Shown here piece after piece: positions 30,043 through 38,963 of a stretch of 64,000 nucleotides of DNA. Positions within the stretch are counted from its first letter, which is position 1, and each line of letters opens with the position of its first letter. The DNA lies in the NCBI GenBank assembly GCA_902776835.1, contig CACYRK010000004.1, forward strand, positions 108,170-172,169. The letters run 5' to 3'. A model generated the notes under the pieces. It did not search any database. It was not told the origin of the DNA and saw nothing but the letters and a program-made list of their open reading frames with translations. Both the position numbers and the translations under genes were made by a program. Source of the DNA: an uncultured Bacteroidales bacterium (GTDB lineage: Bacteria; Bacteroidota; Bacteroidia; Bacteroidales; Muribaculaceae).

Positions 30043-30804
30043 TCAGCGTTTTGTGCACAGGCGGCGCATTAAGTGGCGGGCCAGGAAACCGATGTGTCGC
30101 AACATCGTGGGCAGCGTGCCGTAGTAGTGGCACATGATTTTGTAGCGCTCCTTGAGCGACTCGCTGTGGTGCTTGTCGGTAAGGCCGTCGGTGAGGAAAC
30201 TGATTATAGGCTCATCGCCGGCATAGGCGTTAGCCGTCGACTTCTGCAACACCTTGATGCACCAGTCGTAGTCGGCGCTGAAGCGGTAACTCAAGTCGTA
30301 ATCTGGCACCAGGTCGCGGCGCGCCACGAAGGCTTGGTGGCACACCAGCATGCCGTGCTTAAAACTCTGTGCGTCGAGGTGTTTCGGTGCCGTGAGATGC
30401 CGTTGACCAACCACGGTGCGGGTGGCGTCAACGAGTTGCGTCTGGCCATAGACCACGCCGGGGCGTGCGGCGCACAGTTCGGCAAGACGGGCCAGCACGG
30501 TGTCGCTGGCAAAGGCGTCGCCGGCATTGAGGAAAATCAGATAGTCGCCCTGCGCACGGTGGATGCCTTTGTTCATCGCGTCGTAAAGGCCCTTGTCGGG
30601 CTCGCTGAACAGGCGCATCGTGGCGATGCGCGACTCGCGGGCAAGGTCCAGCGTGGCGTCGGTCGACGCGCCGTCAATCACAAGATACTCGTAGTTGGTC
30701 CACGTCTGGCGGCTTACGCTCTCGAGCGTGGGCACAATCACCGATGCGGCATTCCACGTGACGGTGATGATTGAAAATAGCGGCTTGTGCTGCAACTCTT
30801 TCAT
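30043..30804 (-). CDS. Glycosyltransferase family 2 (WcaA-like)
   Basis: A 253-residue cytoplasmic GT2 enzyme. The nucleotide-binding start FSIITVTWNAASVIVPTLESVSRQTWTNYEYLVIDGASTDAT is typical, followed by EPDKGLYDAMNKGIHRAQGDYLIFLNAGDAF, where the DxD-like site is AGD, and YRFSADYDWCIKVLQ in the acceptor half. It probably adds a sugar to a lipid-linked glycan. It overlaps the preceding GT2 gene by four bases, so the two form an operon. Confidence 0.88.
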   Translation of the reverse strand: MKELQHKPLFSIITVTWNAASVIVPTLESVSRQTWTNYEYLVIDGASTDATLDLARESRIATMRLFSEPDKGLYDAMNKGIHRAQGDYLIFLNAGDAFASDTVLARLAELCAARPGVVYGQTQLVDATRTVVGQRHLTAPKHLDAQSFKHGMLVCHQAFVARRDLVPDYDLSYRFSADYDWCIKVLQKSTANAYAGDEPIISFLTDGLTDKHHSESLKERYKIMCHYYGTLPTMLRHIGFLARHLMRRLCTKR

Positions 30805-31778
30805 GCTGCGCCCTCCTGCTTGTCGGCGTGGTCAGGCAGCGTCTTCTCCACGTTGTAGCGTGGACGGTCCTTGACCTCGATATAGATTTTTCCGATGTAT
30901 TCTCCCACAATGCCCAGGCCGATGAGTACGCAGCCGCCGATAAACCACAGCGACAGAATCATTGATGTCCAGCCGCTCACCGTCCTGTGGCTGAAGTAGG
31001 CCACAAGGGCATAAACCAGGATTCCCAGGGCTATGATGGTGAACAGGATGCCCAGTGTGAGCACCATGCGCACGGGCTTGATGCTGAACGATGTGATGCC
31101 GTCGACGGCAAAACTCAGCATCTTGCTCAGCGGATACTTGCTCTCGCCAGCGCTGCGCTCCACACGGTCGTAGAGCACCTCGGCGGTCTTGTAGCCCAGC
31201 AGTGGCACCATGCCCCTCAAAAACAGGTTGCGCTCACGGTAACGCAGCAGTTGTCGCACGGCACGGTTGCTCATCAGCCGGTAGTCGGCATGGTTGTAGA
31301 CCGATTTCACCCCCAGGCGGCGCATCAGGCTGTAAAACGCCAGTGCCGTAGTGCGCTTAAACCAGGTGTCGCTCTTGCGCTCGCGACGCACGCCGTACAC
31401 GATGTCGCAGCCCTCATGGTAGCGCTCGACCATCGTGGCCATCAGCGTGGCGTCGTCTTGCAGGTCGGCATCGATGGTGACTATCATGTGGGCATAGCCG
31501 CTGGCATGCTCCAGGCCGGCCAGCAAGGCATTTTGATGCCCGACGTTGCCGGCTAATTTCACGCCAGTAACACGCTGGTCGGCAGCAGCATACTGCTCAA
31601 TCAGCGACCACGTGGCATCGCGCGAGCCGTCGTCGACATACACGATGCGGCTCTGAGCCGACACCAAGCCCGATGCCGACATGTCGCTCAGCAGCGTAAG
31701 CAGCCGCTCATTGGTCGACGGCAGCACCTCCTGCTCGTTGTAGCACGGGACCACTATGCTAAGTATCTCATTCTTCAT
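30801..31778 (-). CDS. Polyprenyl-phosphate glycosyltransferase (GtrB/ArnC-like GT2)
   Basis: A 325-residue GT2 enzyme with two C-terminal membrane helices. The frame is open further upstream, but the promoter at 31800-31831 puts the transcript start near 31793, so ATG 31778 (MKNEILSIVVPCYNEQEVLP) is chosen. Motifs are IVYVDDGSRDATWSLIEQYA, NVGHQNALLAGLEHA and VTIDADLQDD. The last ~100 residues hold the two helices (~230-253 and ~270-290) and the EYIGKIYIEVKDRPRY ending typical of GtrB/ArnC/DpgS enzymes, which load a sugar onto undecaprenyl phosphate. Confidence 0.9.
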   Translation of the reverse strand: MKNEILSIVVPCYNEQEVLPSTNERLLTLLSDMSASGLVSAQSRIVYVDDGSRDATWSLIEQYAAADQRVTGVKLAGNVGHQNALLAGLEHASGYAHMIVTIDADLQDDATLMATMVERYHEGCDIVYGVRRERKSDTWFKRTTALAFYSLMRRLGVKSVYNHADYRLMSNRAVRQLLRYRERNLFLRGMVPLLGYKTAEVLYDRVERSAGESKYPLSKMLSFAVDGITSFSIKPVRMVLTLGILFTIIALGILVYALVAYFSHRTVSGWTSMILSLWFIGGCVLIGLGIVGEYIGKIYIEVKDRPRYNVEKTLPDHADKQEGAA

Positions 31779-31799
31779 CTTTTCACGTCTTTTCAGCCA

Positions 31800-31831
31800 C
31801 AAAGGTACAACAAAGCGCCTGCAAATGCAAA
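31800..31831 (-). promoter_or_regulatory. Promoter of the GT2 operon
   Basis: On the minus strand TTTG (31828-31831) and TACCTTTG (31800-31807) are 20 bases apart, matching the Bacteroidota promoter 22 bases before the start chosen at 31778. Confidence 0.7.
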
Positions 31832-31855
31832 GTATTTAACAAATAATCAAGATTT

Positions 31856-31988
31856 CAGATAACAGATAACAGATAACAGATAACAGATTACAGATAACAG
31901 ATTGCAGATAACAGATTGCAGATAACAGATTACAGATTACAGATTACAGATTACAGATTACAGATTGCAGATAACAGATAACAGATTG
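31856..31988 (+). repeat. Tandem array of 19 heptamers CAGATWR
   Basis: Nineteen uninterrupted 7-nt units, each CAGATAA, CAGATTA or CAGATTG, total 133 bases with no length errors. The array lies between the GT2 promoter and the end of the BspA-like gene. Shorter runs of related heptamers occur at 6971, 11938, 46020 and 63825. Variant units are interspersed, so the array grew in several steps. Confidence 0.95.
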
Positions 31989-32017
31989 GCGGCACGCCCA
32001 ACGACGCGCCGCCAATC
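31984..32017 (+). repeat. Inverted-repeat element GATTGGCGGC, left of BspA-like gene
   Basis: Perfect 10-bp arms GATTGGCGGC/GCCGCCAATC around a 14-base spacer ACGCCCAACGACGC. A direct copy with decayed left arm is at 35521-35553, so the element brackets the LRR gene 32078-35353. Confidence 0.7.
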
Positions 32018-32066
32018 CGCTTATTGTAAAAAAAACTATAATCTACAAGCCTCTCAACACTAACTA

Positions 32067-32094
32067 TCTTGGGCAAGTTATTCTTTGCCCAAGA
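32067..32094 (-). terminator. Hairpin spanning the stop codon of the BspA-like gene
   Basis: TTGCCCAAGA (32085-32094, coding the LLGK end) and TCTTGGGCAA (32067-32076) form a perfect 10-bp stem. The 8-base loop contains the stop codon. Confidence 0.65.
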
Positions 32095-35000
32095 GGATGT
32101 TGATAAGTTTGTTCAAGTCGTTGCCGTCGATGCCGCCTTGACCGTCGATGTTAGGATCGCCTTGGACGCTTGGATCGGTGGCAGTGATCTTGTTCAGCAG
32201 GATGTTGATGAGCATGTTTAGGTCGTCGCCCGTGACGGCGCCGTCGCCGTTGACGTCACCAGGCACACCCGACTGTGGGAAGAGATTGGTGTAAACATAG
32301 TCGCCGCTGGGTCCCTCGCTGCTGGCCAATTTCAGGTAAGCGTAGCACGACAATAATACGGCGGTACTCTTGGAGAATAGTTGTTGAGAGGTGTTCCACG
32401 TATAGCCCACGTCCACGTTTGCAAGATTTACCGACGACTCGCCGGTGGCCTGCAGATAGTTGACGCTGGGTGCCGACACCGTGCCATCGGGCTGGTGAAG
32501 GATGTACTCATCACTGGTGTTCAAGCCGGTCATCAGCACACCGGTATTGGCCGGAACCTCGCTCACGGATTGCATACCGAGTTCGTTCCGGTTCTTGTTG
32601 TAAGATGCGGCGATGTAAGCCTCGGGAATTTGTGACTTGGTGAAACTTACCGCGATGGGCAAGCCTAAGGCGCGTGTATCATAACTGGGCGTGAACCACG
32701 CTGCCATCTGCAGATAAGGATCTTTTGCGCCGCCGTTGCGACTCCAAGTCTTAATCTTATTGTAATAATTAGCGAATCGGTCCAGCGGCACGATGCACTC
32801 AAAGGTGCTGGGGTTATTGGCATAAATCTGCTCGTTGAACGGCGGGGTGCTGTGATCGAAACGCAGGCTTGGCAGGCTGCTGCAAGCGAAAAACGCCGAC
32901 TTGCCGATGCTCGTCACTGTAGTCGGGATTGTCAAGGCGGCGCTCAGTTTGCTGGCATAGAAGCAATCATGCCCGATAGTTGTTACCGAAGCGGGGATTG
33001 CTATGTTGGTGATTTTCGAGAAATAGAAGCACGAGTCGCCAAACTCAGTAATCAGATACTTTCTGCCACCGTCGGTGGTATTGTCGGTTTCATATGATGT
33101 AGTGATGAACTCTGAGACATTGCTAATATTGGGGTGATACACATACTTTGCCGTGCCATCATAGGTGACGCCGTTGTAGGCCACCTTGCTATTTGATGTG
33201 ACGGTTATGTGGTACGCGGCATCGTCGTAATTACTAAAGGGATATGCTGAGGGACTCCAGATGTAGTCGTAAGCACCAGCCGTGATGTATGCAGCGCGGC
33301 TCTTCCACGACGTGGCGTTCTTGAATTGCTGAACTTTGCCTGTGGGCACCAGGATGCGGCATGTGCTCGGTAAATAGGAGAGGTTGTAAGCGCGGTTGTT
33401 GTTGAGAAGATCGCTAATGGCGCCATTGAGCACCAGTTCAGTAAGAGAATTCATTCCGACGAACGCGCTGGTGGGAACAGTAATTACCGAACTGGGAATG
33501 ATCAGGCGGGTGAGGTTGGTGTTCTCAAAGGAGTAGTTGTTGATGGAGTACAACCCGTAGGGCAATGCCAGCGTGCCTTCCAGCGGAGCGTTCCAGAACG
33601 CCTCGTAGCCGATGTAGCGAAGGTGTGACGGCAGTCTCACCGTCTTCAGACTGGTAAAGTTGTAGAAGGCGTATGGGCCAATATCGTCGACCACATATTT
33701 TTTGCCTTTCCATGTTACGTAATCGGGGACTATAATCGACGTTTCAGTCGTGCTTGTGCCGTGATGCGTAAGCCTCACGCTGCCGTCGAAGATGTCGCCA
33801 TTTCGGGTGACCGAGGTGTTGTTTACCACCGTGAAGTAACGAGTGGTACCCACCGAGTTGCCCGTTGAGGTGTAGCCGCTGAGAGCCATGTCGTAGGCTT
33901 GGTCCCGATCGGGGTTGTAGGCTTTAAAGCCAGTCCAACCAGCGTTTTCGTAAGCCGTCTTCTTGTCGTAAGGCGTATACAGAGTGATATTGGAGCGCGT
34001 CACGCCGTTGAACATATTATCGGCCGTGATGGTGGGGGGCGTGGATAAGTTCACAAGCAGTTTGCTCAAACTGGTGCACCCCATGAACACATAGTCTCCG
34101 AGCGAAGTCACCGAACTGGGAATTCTTACTTGAGTCAGTTTGGTGCATCCTTCGAAAGCGTGGCTGCTAATTGTCGTCACACCATAATAACAACTGATTC
34201 CAGTGACTTTGCACTGGTAGAAAGCGTAACTGTTGATTTTCTCAGTGAGTTCCGACATAACGTAACTCGTCTTGCCCTCGGGCACACGATATAATGTCTT
34301 CTTGTCCTTGCTGGTGAGCGCGTCGTCATGGGCGGCAAACGAGGAGTTTTCGCTGGCCACGCTGATGCTTGTCAGATTCGGGCAATTGTCGACAAAATTG
34401 TAATCCCCAAGATTGTTCACCGATGCGGGGAGTGCCAGGCTGGTAATTGCCGTGTGGCTGAAAGCGTAGTTTTTAATGGTTGTCAAGCCCTTGCGCAATG
34501 TGATGGACGACAGGTTGGTGCAACCGCTGAATGCCGATGCCTCAATAACCTGCAGATTGGTGGAATTCGTCAAATCGATAGCGGTGATGCTGGTCTTATC
34601 ACGGCACGCACCTTGTGCGATGCCATAGATTATGAACTTCACGTCGTAGTTGGTAAATACAGCGCCCGGTTGAACAGTTGTTGTGTTTCCGTCGACACTC
34701 ACCAGATAGGCGTTGCGCGTGGCAGTGGGGTCATAATTGTCGGGGGCACCAACGGCATAGTTGTGTGAGCCCAAAGAGAAGTCATAGCAAGCACGTTCAT
34801 GACTAATTGTTGCAAACTTGCTCCAACCGGTCTTGCTCGAGAAATCTGATGGCACGGAGTACGTCGAATTGGAGATGTAAAGCCTCATGCCCGAGTTGTT
34901 CGGAATAGAGTTAGCATAAATGTCGGTAATAGGCATGAAGCCCACGTGATACATCGAGGTAAGATTCGTACAGCCATCGAAAGCGTAGGACCCAATCGAC

Positions 35001-35353
35001 GCCACCGAACTGCCTAACGTTACCGAACTCAGTGCCGTACAGCCTTGGAACGCCCTGCTGCCTACGGTATTCACACCAAATTTTATATATACGGTTTTGA
35101 GATTAGTGTTTGACGCGAAAGCGCTTTCTCTGATTTCATACACACGATACAACGTGCCGTTGTAGGTCACATTACCGGGAATGGTGAGGCTGGTGGCCGT
35201 CTGGCCCGCACTACTCACACCACGCACCTTAACGGCATTGAAACTTGTATTGGTCAAAATCTCGTACTCGAGGTTGCCAATATCAAAAACCTCGGCTGCG
35301 CCAGCCGTCAGGGCCAGCACCAAGCCAAGCGTTAAGAGTAATAGTTTTCTCAT
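32078..35353 (-). CDS. BspA-like LRR surface protein with dockerin-like tail
   Basis: A 1091-residue exported protein. The signal peptide is MRKLLLLTLGLVLALTAGAAE. Three blocks of LRR_5 (Treponema-BspA-type) repeats follow, with units such as ITSIGxxAFxGCTxLTSxxIPxSV, spread over ~50-830 and separated by beta segments. The tail is GDVNGDGAVTGDDLN and NIDGQGGIDGNDLNKLINILLGKE: a canonical first calcium loop and a second loop lacking one Asp. BspA-like proteins commonly bind host or bacterial surfaces; here no ligand can be named. A 35417-35447 promoter drives it. Short inverted-repeat elements lie on both sides. Confidence 0.88.
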   Translation of the reverse strand: MRKLLLLTLGLVLALTAGAAEVFDIGNLEYEILTNTSFNAVKVRGVSSAGQTATSLTIPGNVTYNGTLYRVYEIRESAFASNTNLKTVYIKFGVNTVGSRAFQGCTALSSVTLGSSVASIGSYAFDGCTNLTSMYHVGFMPITDIYANSIPNNSGMRLYISNSTYSVPSDFSSKTGWSKFATISHERACYDFSLGSHNYAVGAPDNYDPTATRNAYLVSVDGNTTTVQPGAVFTNYDVKFIIYGIAQGACRDKTSITAIDLTNSTNLQVIEASAFSGCTNLSSITLRKGLTTIKNYAFSHTAITSLALPASVNNLGDYNFVDNCPNLTSISVASENSSFAAHDDALTSKDKKTLYRVPEGKTSYVMSELTEKINSYAFYQCKVTGISCYYGVTTISSHAFEGCTKLTQVRIPSSVTSLGDYVFMGCTSLSKLLVNLSTPPTITADNMFNGVTRSNITLYTPYDKKTAYENAGWTGFKAYNPDRDQAYDMALSGYTSTGNSVGTTRYFTVVNNTSVTRNGDIFDGSVRLTHHGTSTTETSIIVPDYVTWKGKKYVVDDIGPYAFYNFTSLKTVRLPSHLRYIGYEAFWNAPLEGTLALPYGLYSINNYSFENTNLTRLIIPSSVITVPTSAFVGMNSLTELVLNGAISDLLNNNRAYNLSYLPSTCRILVPTGKVQQFKNATSWKSRAAYITAGAYDYIWSPSAYPFSNYDDAAYHITVTSNSKVAYNGVTYDGTAKYVYHPNISNVSEFITTSYETDNTTDGGRKYLITEFGDSCFYFSKITNIAIPASVTTIGHDCFYASKLSAALTIPTTVTSIGKSAFFACSSLPSLRFDHSTPPFNEQIYANNPSTFECIVPLDRFANYYNKIKTWSRNGGAKDPYLQMAAWFTPSYDTRALGLPIAVSFTKSQIPEAYIAASYNKNRNELGMQSVSEVPANTGVLMTGLNTSDEYILHQPDGTVSAPSVNYLQATGESSVNLANVDVGYTWNTSQQLFSKSTAVLLSCYAYLKLASSEGPSGDYVYTNLFPQSGVPGDVNGDGAVTGDDLNMLINILLNKITATDPSVQGDPNIDGQGGIDGNDLNKLINILLGKE

Positions 35354-35416
35354 AATAGTATTGTTTTAGTAGTTAATAAATTCGCAATTACATTTCAATC
35401 AATTACATTGATTTTG

Positions 35417-35447
35417 CAAATATACATTAATTGTAACAAAACGCAAA
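35417..35447 (-). promoter_or_regulatory. Promoter of the BspA-like gene
   Basis: Minus-strand TTTG (35444-35447) and TATATTTG (35417-35424), 19 bases apart, 64 bases before the ATG. Confidence 0.65.
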
Positions 35448-35520
35448 AGAAATCAAAAAAATTTGCGCAAAATTCCTCTCTGCCCCACCCGCTTTTGTGC
35501 ATCATGCATAGCGTAAAACA

Positions 35521-35553
35521 ATCAGCGGCACGCCCAACGACGCACCGCCAATC
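35521..35553 (+). repeat. Inverted-repeat element, right of BspA-like gene
   Basis: Shares 27 of 28 bases with 31990-32017 (core GGCACGCCCAACGACGC), but its left arm is decayed. Two heptamers of the ATCTGTA type follow at 35560-35574. Confidence 0.6.
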
Positions 35554-35577
35554 CATAAAAATCTGTAATCTGTTATA

Positions 35578-36462
35578 TTACTTTTTTTCGACTAAGATTA
35601 CGCCCAAGAGCACCATGGCGCAGCCGGCGACGGCAATCCATCCCACTGGCTCGCCGAGCCACACAGCGCCGATAATCATCGAGAGCACAGGCTCAAGATA
35701 CAGGTAGTTGCTCGAGTCGATGGCGCCAATCTTCTTGATGACCATGTTCCACACAAAGAAGGCCGCCATAGAGCATATCAGGCCCAGGAACACGATGTTG
35801 GCGACCACGTCGGTGCGCAGCAGCGTCGACAGCGGCGTGGTGGGCACGAAAAACAGCACCGGCAGAGCAAACACCGCGCCGTAGATCATCACCTTGCGGG
35901 TGATGTCGAGGATGCCGTGACGACTCTGTACACCCCTGAAAATCACGCAATAGAGCGCCCACGCCAGGGCAGCAAGAAAGGCCAGCAGGTTGCCCAGCAG
36001 GCCGTCGCCCCACACCAGGCCGTTGCGCAGCGTAATCACCGCCACGCCTAAGAATGCCAGAACCGAGCCCAGCACGACTTTTAGCGAGAAATGCTCCTCT
36101 TTGAGGAAGATCGCCGAGAGCATGATGGTGAGCAGCGGGTTCACCGCAATGACAATCACCACATCGCTGAGCAGCGTGAGGTCCAGGGCAAAGTTCTGAA
36201 GCACAAAGTACATCGTGCCGCCCGTGAGGCCCAGCAGCATCGCCAGCCCCTCGTCGCGCCAGCCCCACAACTTCACCCTGAAGCGCGAGGCGATGAGCAG
36301 GCCAACGTAGGCAATAAAAGTGCGGTAAACGAATATCTCGGTGGGCGTTACTCCGTTGTTAAGCAGAATCTTAGTGCACGGAAACGATGCCGCCCACACC
36401 ACGATGGTCACGATGGCAATCACGTGCCACGTCCAGTTGCTGTTTGTTTTGCTTTGGTTCAT
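35578..36462 (-). CDS. EamA/DMT family transporter
   Basis: A 294-residue inner-membrane protein with ten predicted helices in two EamA halves. Family marks are WAASFPCTKILLNNGVTPTEIFVYRTFIAYVGLL, VVIVIAVNPLLTIMLSAIFLKEEHFSLKVVLGSVLAFLGVAVI and, in the second half, YLYLEPVLSMIIGAVWLGEPVGW. EamA proteins export or import small metabolites such as amino acids or nucleotide sugars; the substrate is unknown. It overlaps the AlkD-like gene by four bases. Confidence 0.9.
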   Translation of the reverse strand: MNQSKTNSNWTWHVIAIVTIVVWAASFPCTKILLNNGVTPTEIFVYRTFIAYVGLLIASRFRVKLWGWRDEGLAMLLGLTGGTMYFVLQNFALDLTLLSDVVIVIAVNPLLTIMLSAIFLKEEHFSLKVVLGSVLAFLGVAVITLRNGLVWGDGLLGNLLAFLAALAWALYCVIFRGVQSRHGILDITRKVMIYGAVFALPVLFFVPTTPLSTLLRTDVVANIVFLGLICSMAAFFVWNMVIKKIGAIDSSNYLYLEPVLSMIIGAVWLGEPVGWIAVAGCAMVLLGVILVEKK

Positions 36463-37226
36463 TTTTTCATCCAGAATTTTCGTTCGTCGGCGTCCATGTG
36501 TTCAATGGCGTAACGCAGGGCGGTGCGCGGCATGTGGTGTGCGTGCTCGGCTAGGAAGTCGCGGAGCACGTCGGGGCTCACGCGTTTTCCCATCTCGCGC
36601 AGCAGCCATCCCACGGCTTTCTGCATCAGGTCGTGCGGGTGGTGCAGGTGCCACAGGGCGTAGCGCAGGGTGAACGACGGGTCGCCGTGCCGGAGCGGCT
36701 CCATGGTGCACACCATCGACATGCGCTGCTCCCACAGGTTGTCACTGTCGGCCAAGGCGTCGATGGCAGCGAGTTTTTGCTCGTCGGTCCAGCGCGACGG
36801 CGTCACCAGCCATCGCCCCACAATCTTGTAAACGCTGAGGTCGACCAGGTCCCAGTTGTTGGCCCGGCGGGCATGGTCGAGGTAAAATTGCACCATTGCG
36901 TCGCGCCGCTCGATTGCCGCGTCGTCATCGAGCCGTCGCCGCGAGCACAGCGCCTCGTATTGCGCCACCAGCGTCAGCAAGCCGCACAGCCGCACCTCAT
37001 GCCACGGCGAGTCCAGCAGCGTGGCCACCTCGCTTAGTGGCAGCGCCGTGCACCGCTTCGCCACGGCACGCGTGGCCGGGACCTTGAGACCCAAGAAACG
37101 GTCGCCGTGGCCGTACTCGCCCGGCGCGGTCTTGAAGAAGCGCATCAATTCCTTCGCCTGACGCTCATCGCCAAGACTTTGCATGAGGTCGACCACCTCG
37201 CTCGCTGTTGTGAATTGCTCGTTCAT
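36459..37226 (-). CDS. DNA alkylation repair protein, AlkD-like
   Basis: A 255-residue all-helical protein of the AlkD/HEAT-repeat family, glycosylases that remove bulky or cationic alkylated bases without flipping them. Marks are QAKELMRFFKTAPGEYGHGDRFLGLKVPATRAVAKR near the start, then WHEVRLCGLLTLV, NNWDLVDLSVYKIVG and KAVGWLLREMGKRVSPDVLRDFL. The NWDLVD and GWLLRE segments carry the usual active-site residues. The stop overlaps the EamA gene start and the ATG overlaps the preceding acyltransferase remnant, so the three frames are joined head to tail. Confidence 0.92.
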   Translation of the reverse strand: MNEQFTTASEVVDLMQSLGDERQAKELMRFFKTAPGEYGHGDRFLGLKVPATRAVAKRCTALPLSEVATLLDSPWHEVRLCGLLTLVAQYEALCSRRRLDDDAAIERRDAMVQFYLDHARRANNWDLVDLSVYKIVGRWLVTPSRWTDEQKLAAIDALADSDNLWEQRMSMVCTMEPLRHGDPSFTLRYALWHLHHPHDLMQKAVGWLLREMGKRVSPDVLRDFLAEHAHHMPRTALRYAIEHMDADERKFWMKK

Positions 37227-37429
37227 TTATTCAGTAGTCGAATTAACCATTTATATAAGGCCGTGTAGCCGATGGCCAGCGGGATGCACACCGCCAGGTA
37301 GCACGTCACCACCATGGCGTGCGAGTGTCCTCCGGCAAGCAGTCCGTACGACAGGAAACGCACTGAAGGGTGAATCACGAACAGCCCTGCCGAAATCGCC
37401 CCCACGTAGGCCATGATGCGGCTCGCCAC
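37223..37429 (-). pseudogene. 3' remnant of an acyltransferase 3 (OafA-like) gene
   Basis: An open frame of 68 codons, MASRIMAYVGAISAGLFVIHPSVRF followed by two hydrophobic stretches and YTALYKWLIRLLNK. Membrane acyltransferases of the OafA/YrhL type end with an FxIHP motif, a helix and a YKWL ending, so this looks like their last two helices. The upstream ~300 residues with the catalytic His are missing: the next gene ends only 48 bases away. It is probably a deletion remnant; a real small membrane protein cannot be excluded. Confidence 0.55.
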
Positions 37430-37477
37430 GCATTACGCTTGACTGTGTGCGGCTAATCTCCATCGCGCGGCTGACGG

Positions 37478-38773
37478 TCACTCCATGTTAAACTGCTTCT
37501 TGAGCCATTGCAGCGCGTTGCTCACCTGCCACGGATACAGCCAGTGGCCTGTGTCGCGGCCTACCTGCAGTTGCTTGGGCGCGGTAATCACGTTATAAGC
37601 GCTGAACGTCGATGTGGGGCAGCATGCCGGGTCGTTGTAGCCCCAGGCGTAGAAGCCGGGCACGCGCAACAGTCGGGCGAAGTTCACCGTGTCGTAGTAG
37701 CGCGACGTCTCGATGCGGGCCTGCAGGTTGGGCTCTTCGGGGTTGCGAAACAGGTGTGGCCAGCCGGCGCCGCGGCCGTAATAGTAGCCGGTGAGGTCGC
37801 AAAAAGCGGGGAAATAGGCAAACAGGGCGCTCACGTGATGACTCAACGCCGCCGTCATAATCGAGAGCATGCCGCCCTGGCTGCCGCCATAGGTGGCGAT
37901 GCGCGTCGGGTCCACGTCGTCGCGGCTGCACAGGTAGTCAACCGCCCTGACGCACCCAAGTATCGAACGTTTATAATAATATGTGTCGCGGTTGTCGATG
38001 CCCATGGTGGTGTAGCCCGCCAAAGCACCATTCTCAAGTTGGCGATACATCTCCTCGTCCTGGTCGACAGGGATGCCGTGCACCCCGATTTCGAGCACCA
38101 CAAAGCCCTCGTAGGCCAACTCGTTCGGCCCGTGGAACGAGCGCACCGCGGCACCGGGCAGTCGCAGGATGGCGGGTTTGCGCCCCTCGGTCTTGGGCAC
38201 GGTGAGCACGCCGTAGACGTAGTTGCCCTCTTTGTACGACTGGATGCGCAGGTAGTACACGTCGACACGGTCGTTGCTCTCCTCGGCGCTGTAGCGCAGT
38301 CGAGGCTGCATAGGCAGGCGTGACACCTTGCCAACGGCATCGCGCCAGTATTCCTCGAAGTCGGCTGGCATGGTGGTCGTGGGCTGGATGTTGTAGGGGT
38401 CGAAGGCGATGTTGGTCATCGACTTGTAGTCGCGGCCCTCGTGCGACACCTTCACGCGCACGCTGGTGAAGCCGGGCGCGCTGGCGCCGGGCACGTCGAA
38501 GTGGGCCATCCCAGTGTCGTCGGTGGTGACGGTGCCGCTGGCCACAGCATCGAGTTTGTCGGGACCGTAACTGTAGGTGATTTCGGTATTTGCCATGCGC
38601 ACGTTCTCGCAGATGGCATAGGCGGTGAAATGCGCCGTCTCGCCCACGTGGTACGTCCAGTCGGCATGGTCGGGCTCGGCAACCACAGTGATGTATTGGT
38701 GGCTCGACGACTGTGCCACGGCCATGGCGGCAATGCACAGGGCAAAAGCAAGTGAGGTGATGATGTGTTTCAT
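37478..38773 (-). CDS. Acetyl xylan esterase / cephalosporin C deacetylase family (AXE1)
   Basis: A 431-residue exported esterase of the CE7/AXE1 fold, which removes acetyl groups from xylo-oligosaccharides or similar sugars. Signal peptide MKHIITSLAFALCIAAMAVA. Residues ~22-115 are a beta-sandwich N-domain and the alpha/beta hydrolase follows. The nucleophile is in GGSQGG (~residues 298-303), preceded by the CE7-type RDTYYYKRSILGCVRAVDYLCSR region. The acid is probably the Asp in AWGYNDPACCPTS and the base the His in GRDTGHWLYP. No xylan cluster surrounds it. Confidence 0.9.
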   Translation of the reverse strand: MKHIITSLAFALCIAAMAVAQSSSHQYITVVAEPDHADWTYHVGETAHFTAYAICENVRMANTEITYSYGPDKLDAVASGTVTTDDTGMAHFDVPGASAPGFTSVRVKVSHEGRDYKSMTNIAFDPYNIQPTTTMPADFEEYWRDAVGKVSRLPMQPRLRYSAEESNDRVDVYYLRIQSYKEGNYVYGVLTVPKTEGRKPAILRLPGAAVRSFHGPNELAYEGFVVLEIGVHGIPVDQDEEMYRQLENGALAGYTTMGIDNRDTYYYKRSILGCVRAVDYLCSRDDVDPTRIATYGGSQGGMLSIMTAALSHHVSALFAYFPAFCDLTGYYYGRGAGWPHLFRNPEEPNLQARIETSRYYDTVNFARLLRVPGFYAWGYNDPACCPTSTFSAYNVITAPKQLQVGRDTGHWLYPWQVSNALQWLKKQFNME

Positions 38774-38963
38774 AATCGTAAGTAGCGACTGAATTTTGTG
38801 ACCACAAAATTACTCATTTCTTCATCTACTCACAACCCCGCACCACATTTTGTGCATTTTTGATATTAGATTTTCAGCATAAATCAGACTAAGACGATTG
38901 TGGTTAAAAATCAAATTCGCGAAATCCGCGTTAGAAATCAGTGTTGAAAGGGTGTGTCAAGCG

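Noticed and set aside
31856..31988. Possible CRISPR array
   Set aside because: Units are 7 nt with no spacers; it is a tandem repeat.
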